From: Allonocardiopsis opalescens
GTDB lineage: Bacteria > Actinomycetota > Actinomycetes > Streptosporangiales > Streptosporangiaceae
Assembly: GCF_003002095.1 (NCBI RefSeq)
Contig: NZ_PVZC01000010.1
Location: 299,364 to 363,363, forward strand
Direction of reading: 5' to 3'
Length of the DNA: 64,000 nt
The position numbers and the translations under genes were made by a program. The number at the start of each line of letters is the position of its first letter. The stretch's first letter is position 1. The notes under the pieces are model-generated. The model had not been told where the DNA came from. It saw nothing but the letters and a program-made list of their open reading frames with translations, and ran no database searches. Positions 51,506 through 60,993 of this stretch are shown here, in pieces.

Positions 51506-52696
51506 TCAGTCCTCCAACGCCGTGATGCCGGGCAGGTCCTTGCCTTCGAGGTATTCAAGGCTAGCGCCGCCGCCGGTGGAGATGTGACCGAACGCGGACT
51601 CGTCGAAGCCCAGGGTGCGCACGGCCGCGGCGGAGTCGCCGCCGCCCACGACGGTGAACGCGTCGGAGTCGATCAGGCCCTGCGCGACCGCGCGGGTGCC
51701 CGCGGCGTAGGGCTCCATCTCGAACACGCCCATCGGGCCGTTCCAGAAGGCGGTGCGCGCGTCGGCGAGCTTGGCGGCGAACAGCTTGCCCGACTCCGGG
51801 CCGATGTCCAGGCCCATCCGGTCGGCCGGGATGGCGTCGGCCGGCACGACGTGGTGGTCGGCGTCGGCGGCGAAGCGGTCGGCGGCGACGATGTCGGTGG
51901 GCAGCACGATCTCGACGCCCGACTCCTCGGCCCGGCGCAGGTAGCCGCGGACGGTGTCGAGCTGGTCGGCCTCAAGCAGGCTGCCGCCGACCTCGTGCCC
52001 CTGGGCGGCCAGGAAGGTGAAGACCATGCCGCCGCCGATGAGCAGCCGGTCGGCGGTGCCGAGCAGGCTGTCGATGACGCCGAGCTTGTCGGAGACCTTG
52101 GAGCCGCCCAGCACGACGGCGTAGGGCCGCTGCGGGGACTCGGTCAGCCGGCGCAGCACCTGCAGCTCGGTGAAGACCAGGCCGCCGGCGGCGTGCGGCA
52201 GCCGGGCGGGGAGGTCGGCGACGCTGGCGTGCCTGCGGTGCACGGCGCCGAAGCCGTCCCCGACGTAGAGGTCGGCCAGCCCGGCCAGCCGGTCGGCCAG
52301 CTCGGCGCGCGCGGCGTCGTCCTTGCTGGTCTCGCCCGGCTCGAAGCGCAGGTTCTCCAGCAGCGCGACCTCGCCGTCGCCGAGGGTGGCGACGGTGGCG
52401 CGGGCGCTCTCCCCGGCCGTGTCGGTGGCGAAGCGCACGTCGACGCCGAGGAGCTCGCCCAGCCGCGCGGCGACCGGCCGCAGGCTGTACTCGGGCTTCA
52501 CCTCGCCCTTGGGGCGGCCCAGGTGCGCGCCGACCACGACGCGGGCGCCGCGCTCGCGCAGCTGGGCGATGGTCGGCACGCTGGCCCGGATCCGACCGTC
52601 GTCGGTGATGGTGTCGCCGTCCAGCGGCACGTTGAGGTCGGCGCGGACGAACACCCGGGCGCCCGCGACCTCCAGATCATCGATGGTCCGCATCAT
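51506..52696 (-). CDS. pgk: Phosphoglycerate kinase
   Basis: This 396-residue two-domain kinase makes ATP and 3-phosphoglycerate. The N-terminal substrate signature [21 protein letters not shown], and GGSKVSDK and GGGDSAAAV nucleotide-binding motifs are visible. Two adjacent ATG codons (52694-52696 and 52691-52693) could start it. It follows gap after 104 bases, which contain a strong hairpin, and the tpiA gene is 8 bases on. Confidence 0.96.
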   Translation of the reverse strand: MMRTIDDLEVAGARVFVRADLNVPLDGDTITDDGRIRASVPTIAQLRERGARVVVGAHLGRPKGEVKPEYSLRPVAARLGELLGVDVRFATDTAGESARATVATLGDGEVALLENLRFEPGETSKDDAARAELADRLAGLADLYVGDGFGAVHRRHASVADLPARLPHAAGGLVFTELQVLRRLTESPQRPYAVVLGGSKVSDKLGVIDSLLGTADRLLIGGGMVFTFLAAQGHEVGGSLLEADQLDTVRGYLRRAEESGVEIVLPTDIVAADRFAADADHHVVPADAIPADRMGLDIGPESGKLFAAKLADARTAFWNGPMGVFEMEPYAAGTRAVAQGLIDSDAFTVVGGGDSAAAVRTLGFDESAFGHISTGGGASLEYLEGKDLPGITALED

Positions 52697-52740
52697 TCAT
52701 CCCTGCTCGAGACTGCTCGGGTGGTGGGTCCTCGGGGGCG

Positions 52741-52783
52741 CGCCGCACCCCCGGGCGGCGTTCGCGCGTCCGGGGGTGCGGCG
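52741..52783 (-). terminator. Hairpin in the gap-pgk spacer
   Basis: Perfect 14-bp arms (52741-52754 and 52770-52783) surround a 15-base loop, starting 18 bases past the gap stop. It could partly end transcription, giving gap more transcripts than pgk and tpiA, or it could protect the upstream message. Confidence 0.7.
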
Positions 52784-52800
52784 TGCGGGCTCGGCGGCCC

Positions 52801-54020
<1,220 letters not shown>

Positions 54021-54915
54021 TACACCCGCCGAGGGGCACGCCGCCGGGCGGCCGGACGGCTCGGCGGCCCCCGGCGCCGCCGGTGCGGGGCCGCGGCGGA
54101 GGGCGGCCACGGCCCTAGGCGCCGAATCGCGAATGCCGATAATCCGGAATACGAATACCGGAAAGGCGCGGGCGCCACCCGGGGCGGAATCGGGCCGGTC
54201 TCTCCGCAATTGCGCACGCACGCTCGTGAGCATTCAATTACTCAGAGTAACGCAAAAGTCACCGCGATCCGCCGCGGTATGCGTTCACCCAAGGCATCCG
54301 TTCGCGATCCGCGCACGGGATGGCGCCGCCCGATCCGCTCGCCGGAACAAGGCCGTACACCAAAGAGTCCCATCGGCGCCGGAATCGCGGCGCATTCGGC
54401 GCGACGAAAAAAGTAGTCCACATCTCATTGTCGGCGGCGATGGCGGTCCGATGCGCGTCCGGTGTCATATCAATAACGCGCGCATTGCGCCAAGTTACCA
54501 TCACGTTAACATCACGGGGCGATCATTGGCGGCGCTCCCGCCGCCCGGAACTACACCTTTTGACACATCCAACTTCCCGCGTCGCGGCAGGTGGCAGCGG
54601 CGACATGAATTCAGTTCACCACCGCCTGACCGGAAACGGCCAGTAGATGAAACCGCAACAGAATACCGCCCCCTCCCCCGCGCCCGACACGCCCGGCGAC
54701 CAGGCGATCCGCCTGCGGAAACGGCAGGGAGGCGCCGACGCCGAGCGGCAAGGCGATGCGCGGAGACCGCGCTTGGCGCACAGTGCTTACCTGCGCCGTT
54801 CTTGTGGACGGAACGCGAATCAAGATCATCCAAACCGGTGGAGTGCTATAGCTCACCATAAGCCGCCCAGGCGGATCGTCACGGCACGTATTGCCAACGA
54901 GACGAGGCGTGGCTA

Positions 54916-54935
54916 GGTTAGCAACGGGTTAGCAA
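54916..54935. repeat. Direct repeat with 11-base period (possible SARP-type site)
   Basis: GGTTAGCAA occurs at 54916-54924 and 54927-54935, exactly one helical turn apart. Seven-base direct repeats at 11-base spacing beside a -10 are the layout bound by SARP activators of antibiotic clusters. A similar pair of 11-base units with one mismatch (GTTACCATCAC, GTTAACATCAC) occurs at 54494-54515. No SARP gene is in the window. Confidence 0.45.
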
Positions 54936-55481
54936 ATATCGTGATTGAGTTCGATTGGTCGCGACTCAACGTTTCTTACCCGCTTTGTCTGATTTGCTGG
55001 GGAATCGGAGGACAGCGGAGCCATGGGATGCGCGAACGCCAACGGCCGCGCGGCCGAAGACCGTCCGACCGCGATGCGGCACCGCGCCGCACCGGGCCCG
55101 GGGGCACGGCCCGCCGGTGCCGCGAACTCGTCGTAGCCGGATCCGCGCCGCGAGCGCGGACGACCGCGGTGCGGGGGCGGGGCCGCCCGCCCGCACCCGG
55201 CGGCGCTCCTTTCCCACGGCAGGGCCGCCGGTATCCGGGCCGGGTACCGGCGGGGGAACCGGACGCGCACCGCGCCGCGTCCCACGGGGCCACGGGGGTT
55301 CCGCGAGTGCACGGCGCCTTCCGTCGCGCGCCGGGCCGCGCGGCGCGGACGGCGGAGTCCGGCGGGGATCCATCCGGCCGCGGCGGCCGGCACGGCGGAC
55401 GGGGACCGGTGGCCGCGATCCGGTCGGGGCCCTTCCGCATGCCGCTCAGACACGTTCTCGATTGTGACGGAGACACGCCCC

Positions 55482-56615
55482 ATGAAGGGCTCGGAAGAGA
55501 TCCGGCGACGACTCGCGGACCGGGTGGAGGAGACGGTCCCCGCACTCTGCGACCGATATCTGGCGGCTCTGCGCGCCGACGCGAGCCCGCTGTGCGCGCC
55601 GCCCGACCAGGGGGCGGCGGCGCGCGACCACGCGGAGGCGATCCTGCTCGACGTCGTCCGCGCACTGCGCGAGGGGCCGCCCGACGGCGCCGGCCAGGCG
55701 GACTCCGCCCTGGTGCTGGAGATCCCCGACCCGCACACCGTGCTCTCCTACGCGCCGATGGGCGACGTCCTGCGCGCGATGGCGGTGCTGACCGAGCTGG
55801 TGCTGGAGCGGATCGACGCCTTCTCCGGCGGGCTGCCCGACGCCGACCGGCGCGCCCTGCGGGCCCGCGCGGCCTTCGAAGTGCACCGGGCGGTCGCGCT
55901 GCACGGCCAGCTCGCCGCGGCCGGGCGCGACTCCCAGCTGCTGCTGGCCATGTCGCCTGGCTCCCCCGAGGACGAGCGGCGCGACCGGCTCAGCGACGAG
56001 ATCCACGACCGCGTGGGCGGCGGCCTGGCGCTGGCCCGCCGCCACCTCGACCTCTACCTGGCCAAGTCCTCGGCCGGCCTGGCCGCCGACGACCACATGG
56101 ACGCGGTCGAGCGCTCGCTGCGGGACGCGGCCGAGTCGGTGCGGCGGCTGGTCTCCGGCGCGCCCGAGGCCGCGGCGCCCGCCGACCTGGAGGCGTCGCT
56201 GCGCCAGGACGCCGCCGTGCTGAACAGCCGCGGCGCCGCCGTGCACATCACCGTCACCGGCGACGACGGCCTGCTGCCCGCGCACCACCGCGCCGAGCTG
56301 TTCCTCAGCCTGCGCGAGTTCGTGCGCAACTCGCTGCGGCACGCCGAGCCGTCGGAGGTCCGGGTGCGGGTGGAGGTCACCGCGGCGGCCGTGACGGCCG
56401 AGGCCGGCGACGACGGCACCGGCTTCGATCCGGAGCTGACCGTCGGCGCGCCGCGCGGGGGGCTGCGCACCATGCGCCGGCGGGTGGTCCGGCTGGGCGG
56501 AAGCTACGCGCTGACCAGCGCGCCTGGGGAAGGAACACGGCTGCGGCTGCGGGTGCCGCTGCCGACGGGGGACGGCGCGGGCGGCCCCTGGCCGCACCGC
56601 GCCGAGAGCCGCTGA
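55482..56615 (+). CDS. Soluble NarL-type sensor histidine kinase
   Basis: This 377-residue kinase has no membrane helix. The N-terminal half (about 1-150) is all-helical and resembles RsbRD-type sensor domains. The HisKA_3 motif with phospho-acceptor H175 is DEIHDRVGGGLALARRHLDL. The ATPase part has LREFVRNSLRHAEPS (N box) and DDGTGFDP and GLRTMRRRVVRLGG. I chose the ATG at 55482 (GGAG 9 bases upstream) rather than the GTG at 55464. It pairs with the response regulator that follows. Its stimulus is cytoplasmic and unknown. Confidence 0.86.
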   Translation: MKGSEEIRRRLADRVEETVPALCDRYLAALRADASPLCAPPDQGAAARDHAEAILLDVVRALREGPPDGAGQADSALVLEIPDPHTVLSYAPMGDVLRAMAVLTELVLERIDAFSGGLPDADRRALRARAAFEVHRAVALHGQLAAAGRDSQLLLAMSPGSPEDERRDRLSDEIHDRVGGGLALARRHLDLYLAKSSAGLAADDHMDAVERSLRDAAESVRRLVSGAPEAAAPADLEASLRQDAAVLNSRGAAVHITVTGDDGLLPAHHRAELFLSLREFVRNSLRHAEPSEVRVRVEVTAAAVTAEAGDDGTGFDPELTVGAPRGGLRTMRRRVVRLGGSYALTSAPGEGTRLRLRVPLPTGDGAGGPWPHRAESR

Positions 56616-56666
56616 GGAAACGACGACCGGGAAACCGACGCAACGAGGCCGACGAACGGGGACGCC

Positions 56667-57485
56667 ATGCCATCGATCCGAATTCTGCTCGCCGACGACC
56701 ACACCCTGCTGCGCGACGCCGTGGCCGAACTCCTGCACATGGAGGACGATCTTCAGGTGGTCGCCGCCGCCGGGGACGTGTCCGGCGCCGTCGCGCTCGC
56801 GGCCGAGCACCGGCCCGACGTGGCGCTGCTGGACATCCACATGCCCGGCAACGAGCATCCGCCGACGACACTGAGCAGACTCAGGCAGGCGGCGCCGGAC
56901 ATGCGGGTGCTGGTGCTCAGCATGTACGACGACGCCCGGCTGGCCAGGGAGCTGGTCGGGCTCGGCATCCGGGGCTACCTGCACAAGTCGGTGACGGCCG
57001 GGGCGCTGGTCTCCGCGGTCCGCGAGGCCGCCACCGTCAACCGCACCATCACCCTGTCGCTGCCGCCGGAGAAGCTGTCGGCCGTGTCGGCCAGGGGCCC
57101 GCTGTCGCCGCGCGAGGAGCAGGTGATCCAGCTGGCGGCGAAAGGGCTCAGCAACCACCAGATCGCGCGGGCGCTGGACATCACCGAGGGGACCGTCAAG
57201 CGCCACATGAGCAACATCTTCGAGAAGCTGGGGGCGCAGTCGCGGGTCGAGGCGGCCAATATCGCCGTGTCGCAGGGCTACATCGCCTCGCCCGCCGCCG
57301 CCTTCCAGGCCGAGCGCCCGGCGGCGCGCCGGGGCGGCTGGGACGCCCCGGCCCCGGGCCGGCGCGGCGCGGAGGCCGAGCGCGGCCGGGCGACGGCGAC
57401 GCGCACCGCCCGGCGCACCGCGCGGTCGGCCTACATGCCCATCCCGATCCCGCCGCCCACCGGGACCACCGCGCCGGTCACGTAG
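56667..57485 (+). CDS. LuxR/NarL-family response regulator with C-terminal extension
   Basis: This 272-residue protein has a receiver domain (about 1-120) with phospho-acceptor D56 in VALLDIHMPG, acidic pair D10-D11 and Lys in YLHKSV. The LuxR-type HTH (about 145-210) reads LSPREEQVIQLAAKGLSNHQIARALDITEGTVKRHMSNIFE in pieces. A 60-residue tail rich in Ala/Arg/Pro follows, unlike ordinary NarL proteins. Its last 55 bases overlap the convergent fabG gene. It probably controls the biosynthetic genes that follow. Confidence 0.88.
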   Translation: MPSIRILLADDHTLLRDAVAELLHMEDDLQVVAAAGDVSGAVALAAEHRPDVALLDIHMPGNEHPPTTLSRLRQAAPDMRVLVLSMYDDARLARELVGLGIRGYLHKSVTAGALVSAVREAATVNRTITLSLPPEKLSAVSARGPLSPREEQVIQLAAKGLSNHQIARALDITEGTVKRHMSNIFEKLGAQSRVEAANIAVSQGYIASPAAAFQAERPAARRGGWDAPAPGRRGAEAERGRATATRTARRTARSAYMPIPIPPPTGTTAPVT

Positions 57486-58135
57486 CCGGCCGACTCCCCG
57501 GCGAGGAAGCGCACCACCGCGGCGACCTCGTCGGCGGAGCCGAACCTGCGCAGCGGGATCATCTCGGTCAGCGACGCCTGCCGCTTGTCCGACAGCACCC
57601 GCGTCATGTCCGTGTCGATGATGCCCGGCGCCACCAGGTTGACCGTCACACCGCGGGCGCCCAGCTCCCACACCAGCGAGCGGGCCAGCCCGAGCAGGCC
57701 GGTCTTGGCGGCGGCGTAGTTGGTCTGGCCGGGCGAGCCGAGGAAGCCCAGCGCCGAGGAGAGCAGCACGATCCGGCCGCGGCGGGCGGCGAGCATGCCG
57801 GCCGCCGCGGTCCGCACGGTGCGGAAGACGCCGACGAGGTTGGTCTCCAGCACCTCTTCGAACACGGCGTCGTCCATCCGCAGCATCAGGGTGTCGCGGG
57901 TGATGCCGGCGTTGGCGACGAACACCTCCACGGCGCCCTGCTCCTCCGCCACCGCCTTGAAGGCCTGCGCGACCGACTCGGGGTCGGTCACCTCGCACCG
58001 CACCCCGAACAGGCCCTCGGGCGGCTCTCCGGTGCGGTAGCCGACGGCCACCCGGTCGCCGTCGGCGGCCATGGCGCGGGCGATGGCCAGCCCCAGGCCC
58101 CGGTTTCCTCCGGTGATGAACACGGAACGCGACAT
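57431..58135 (-). CDS. 3-oxoacyl-ACP reductase (FabG-like SDR)
   Basis: This 234-residue reductase has TGGNRGLGLAIA, ANAGITRDTLM, the catalytic SSALG Ser, and NYAAAKTGLLGL with Tyr-x3-Lys, followed by APGIIDTDMT. These fit FabG-type reduction of beta-ketoacyl-ACP. The ATG at 58133-58135 has AAGG 6 bases upstream; an ATG five codons earlier is weaker. It forms a leftward pair with the KASIII gene and its 3' end overlaps the response-regulator tail. Confidence 0.9.
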   Translation of the reverse strand: MSRSVFITGGNRGLGLAIARAMAADGDRVAVGYRTGEPPEGLFGVRCEVTDPESVAQAFKAVAEEQGAVEVFVANAGITRDTLMLRMDDAVFEEVLETNLVGVFRTVRTAAAGMLAARRGRIVLLSSALGFLGSPGQTNYAAAKTGLLGLARSLVWELGARGVTVNLVAPGIIDTDMTRVLSDKRQASLTEMIPLRRFGSADEVAAVVRFLAGESAGYVTGAVVPVGGGIGMGM

Positions 58136-58189
58136 CTGCTGCCTTTCCATTGACGGCCGGCGCGGGCGGGGCCCGTCCGGCGGACGGGC

Positions 58190-59224
58190 TCAGTCGGGCG
58201 GCGCCTGGACCACCAGGCACGACCAGGAGAAGCCGGCGCCCGCGCTGAAGACCAGCGCGTAGCGGCCGGGGTCGAGGACGCGGCCGCGCACCAGTCCGGC
58301 CAGGCCGGCCGCGGCGTCGCCGGCGCCCAGGTGGCCGGTGCCGCGGCCCCAGTCCAGCAGCTCGGCGTCCAGGGCGTCCGACAGCAGCGGGATCCAGGAG
58401 TCGCGCAGGGTCTTGGCGCCGAAGCGCGGCAGCACCGCGCAGGCGATCCGCTTGTCCAGCGGGTCGAGTCCGGCGTCGGCCAGCGCCCGCGCCAGCACCG
58501 CGCGCACCGAGCGCTCGTTGGCCGCGGTGAACCCCTCGCGGCCGCGGCCGCTGAGGTAGGCGCGCTTGGTGGCGCGCATGTCGACGCGGTCCCGGTGGGA
58601 GCGGGCGGCGGGCGCGAACGGATCGCTGCCGCGGTGCATCTCCTCCAGTTCGGGGGCGGCGACGGTGGCGACCGCGTGCAGCAGCAGCGCGTCGGCGGGA
58701 CCGCCGGCGGCGCGCAGCAGCACGGCGGTGCCCGCGTCGCCGTAGGCGACGCCGTAGTCGGCGTTCCACCGGTCGAAGCCGGGCGGCCCGAAGCGGTCGG
58801 CGGTGGTGACCAGCGCGTGGCGCCACCCCGGTTCCGCGGCCAGCCGTGCGGCGGCCGTCTCGATGGCGGCGGTGCCGCCGTTGCACACCTGCTGTACCCC
58901 GAGCGGGTAGGCGCCGGGGGCGCCCAGCCGGCTGGCGATGTAGTGCGGCGGCGACCACAGATCGTGCCCCTGGTAGTACATCCACGCGTGGCAGAGCAGG
59001 TCGAGGCGGTCGCCGGGCAGCCCGGCCGCGCGCAGGGCCTCGCCGCCCGCGAGCACGGCCATCTCCGGGGCGGACAGCTCGCCGGCGTCGGGCAGCGACG
59101 GGTGCGCCAGGTCGCGCAGAGTCGCCGGCCGGGTGCCGGCCGCCGCGGCGTCCTGCTCCGTCGAGCGCCCGTCCGGCAGCCACAGCGACGCCGCGGCGAT
59201 CCCGACCGGGGGGTGGAGTCTCAC
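58190..59224 (-). CDS. KASIII-like protein with altered active site
   Basis: This 344-residue thiolase-fold protein has the KASIII layout. The nucleophilic cysteine is C114 (GVQQVCNGGTAAIE). The usual HQAN motif is replaced by a PRFGAKT segment (R267-F268-G269), and the usual catalytic Asn region reads GTGHLGAGD, with H298 and D303. This resembles KASIII relatives that transfer acyl groups rather than decarboxylate, such as CerJ-type enzymes. GTG start at 59222-59224 has GAGGAGG upstream. It may load a starter unit on the ACP. Confidence 0.83.
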   Translation of the reverse strand: MRLHPPVGIAAASLWLPDGRSTEQDAAAAGTRPATLRDLAHPSLPDAGELSAPEMAVLAGGEALRAAGLPGDRLDLLCHAWMYYQGHDLWSPPHYIASRLGAPGAYPLGVQQVCNGGTAAIETAAARLAAEPGWRHALVTTADRFGPPGFDRWNADYGVAYGDAGTAVLLRAAGGPADALLLHAVATVAAPELEEMHRGSDPFAPAARSHRDRVDMRATKRAYLSGRGREGFTAANERSVRAVLARALADAGLDPLDKRIACAVLPRFGAKTLRDSWIPLLSDALDAELLDWGRGTGHLGAGDAAAGLAGLVRGRVLDPGRYALVFSAGAGFSWSCLVVQAPPD

Positions 59225-59504
59225 TGCTCGGCCTCCTCGCGCGGCGCGCCGGTACCTCCGGCCCGCGGTCGCCGGCCCGGTCCCGCCGGGGCCCGCACCG
59301 GGCACGGAAGAAAGCATCCGCGGCGCCGGGCGGCAATTCACAGTGCACTTCGGGTACACCCCCTACAACTTTCGGAGCCCTTGCTCGCCCTTCTCCGAAT
59401 GCGTTTGACTTTCCGGCGTGGCGCCCCGGACGGATGCCGGCACGGCCGGACGCCGTTCAGCGGACCGGCCGTCAGGCCGTAGAGAGCGACCAAGGAGAAT
59501 TGCG
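59225..59504. other. Divergent promoter region between KASIII and ACP genes
   Basis: These 280 bases separate the leftward KASIII-fabG pair from the rightward ACP-to-carboxylase series. No gene is seen. An AT-richer part (about 59330-59415) is the likely promoter site for both directions. An AAGGAG ribosome-binding site for the ACP gene lies at 59492-59497. Confidence 0.55.
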
Positions 59505-59774
59505 ATGAGCGGTCAGACCATTTCCGAGGACCTGCGCAGGAAAGTGCACACCATTGTCGCCGACGTCCTCGAGGTGGACGCGGGCGAATTGGTGGACAGC
59601 AGCAGCTTCTCCGACGACTTCGACGCCGACTCGCTCATGACCATCGAGATCATCGCGCGCTTCGAGCGCGACCTGGGCATCACGGTGCCGCAGGACGAGA
59701 TGGTCGACCTCGACGACCTGTCCACCGCCTACGCGCTGGCGGCGCGCTACGCCAAGGAGCCGACGAGTGCCTGA
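59505..59774 (+). CDS. Acyl carrier protein
   Basis: This 89-residue ACP has the phosphopantetheine serine S43 in DFDADSLMTIEI, flanked by acidic helix residues. The order of helices fits type II fatty-acid/polyketide ACPs. It is distinct from a housekeeping ACP by its context. The ATG at 59505-59507 has AAGGAG 7 bases before it. The stop overlaps the next gene's start by 8 bases. Confidence 0.92.
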   Translation: MSGQTISEDLRRKVHTIVADVLEVDAGELVDSSSFSDDFDADSLMTIEIIARFERDLGITVPQDEMVDLDDLSTAYALAARYAKEPTSA

Positions 59775-60993
59775 GTCGCCGCCGCGCCGCGTCGCGGTCA
59801 CCGGCCTGGGGGCGGTGAGCAGCCTGGGCCTGGGCGCCGGTGCCGTCGCCGAGTCGGTCCGGCTGGGGCGCAGCGGCATCGGCCCGATCGAGCAGTTCGA
59901 CGCCGAGGGCTTCGAGCACACCCTCGCCGGGGAGGTGCGCGGCTTCCAGCCGGAGGACCACCTGTGGCGGATCGACCCCGCGCGCTGGGGCCGCAGCGCC
60001 CAGTTCGCCGCGGCGGCCGCGCGGATGGCCGCCGCGGACGCGGGCGTCTCCGACGCGACGCTGGCGGGCTCGCGGGCCGGGAGCAGCTTCGGCACCACCA
60101 ACGGCGAGTCGCAGGTGCTGGAGCGGCTGGCCTTCGCCTCGCTGAGCGGCGGCCCGCAGGAACTGCCGCCCGCCCTCGTCGGCCAGGCCGACGCCGGGCG
60201 CATCAGCGCGGCGGTCAACGCCGAACTGGGCCTCACCGGCGAGGCGCAGACGGTCGCGACCGCGTGCGCGGCGAGCAACTACGCGATCGGCTACGGCTAC
60301 GACCTGGTGCGCTCCGGCGCTGCGGACTTCATGGTCTGCGGCGGCGCCGACGCCTCCAACCGAGCCACCCACGCCGGCTTCCACCGGCTGGGCGCCATCG
60401 CCCGCGATGTGCCGCGCCCCTTCGACGCCGAGCGCGACGGCATCGTCACCGCCGAGGGCGGCGTCGCCCTGCTGTTGGAGCCGCTGGACGCGGCGCTGGC
60501 GCGCGGCGCCCGCGTCTACGCGGAGGTGCTGGGCTACGGGATGACCTGCGACGCCAAGCACATGACCAATCCCGACGCCGCCTCCATCGCCGCCTGCATC
60601 CGCGCGGCGCACCGCGGCGCGGGCATCAAGCCCGAGGACGTCGACTACGTCTGCGCGCACGGCACCGGCACCCCCGCCAACGACCGCACCGAGGTGGCGG
60701 CGATGCGGGAGGTCTTCGGCGAGCGGCTGCCGCCGGTCAGCTCGATCAAGTCGATGCTGGGCCACACCATGGGCGCGGCCGCCGGCTTCGGCGCGCTGGT
60801 CTGCTGCATGGCGCTGCGCACCGGCTTCCTGCCGCCCAGCGCCACCGTGCGCGAGGTCGACCCCGAGCTGGGCGAGGGCCTGGACTGCGTGCCGGGCACC
60901 GGCCGCGCGGCGCGGCCCAGGGTCGTGCAGAACCACGGCTTCGCCTTCGGCGGCAACAACGCCATCACCGTCTTCGGCGAGGTGGCCGCATGA
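59767..60993 (+). CDS. Ketosynthase alpha (FabF-like, complete active site)
   Basis: This 408-residue beta-ketoacyl-ACP synthase has the full triad: C167 (TACAAS), H298 (HGTGTPAND) and H333 (GHTMGAA), with K328 (SSIKSM) beside it. It condenses malonyl-ACP with the growing chain. GTG start at 59767-59769. It overlaps ACP and the next gene, so it is translationally coupled to both. Its partner is the degenerate ketosynthase that follows, as in KS-alpha/KS-beta pairs of type II polyketide synthases. Confidence 0.93.
   Translation: MPESPPRRVAVTGLGAVSSLGLGAGAVAESVRLGRSGIGPIEQFDAEGFEHTLAGEVRGFQPEDHLWRIDPARWGRSAQFAAAAARMAAADAGVSDATLAGSRAGSSFGTTNGESQVLERLAFASLSGGPQELPPALVGQADAGRISAAVNAELGLTGEAQTVATACAASNYAIGYGYDLVRSGAADFMVCGGADASNRATHAGFHRLGAIARDVPRPFDAERDGIVTAEGGVALLLEPLDAALARGARVYAEVLGYGMTCDAKHMTNPDAASIAACIRAAHRGAGIKPEDVDYVCAHGTGTPANDRTEVAAMREVFGERLPPVSSIKSMLGHTMGAAAGFGALVCCMALRTGFLPPSATVREVDPELGEGLDCVPGTGRAARPRVVQNHGFAFGGNNAITVFGEVAA

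Noticed and set aside
54259..54504. Leftward 81-codon open frame in the long intergenic region
   Set aside because: Codon third positions lack the strong G/C bias of real genes here, no ribosome-binding site or family match was found, and it overlaps the direct repeat at 54494-54515.
54911..54936. Iron-box-like half site (CTAGGTTAGC) at the direct repeats
   Set aside because: Only the left half fits the iron-box consensus; the right side is a direct rather than inverted copy, so the direct-repeat reading is better.
55023..55136. 37-codon frame ahead of the sensor kinase gene
   Set aside because: GGAG lies only 2 bases from the ATG, the composition is that of random high-GC DNA, and nothing marks it as a leader peptide. 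It may merit ribosome profiling, but I do not call it.
57431..58150. Longer start for the FabG-like gene (ATG at 58148-58150)
   Set aside because: The ATG at 58133-58135 has a well-spaced AAGG site and gives the usual short FabG N-terminus before the Gly-rich loop.
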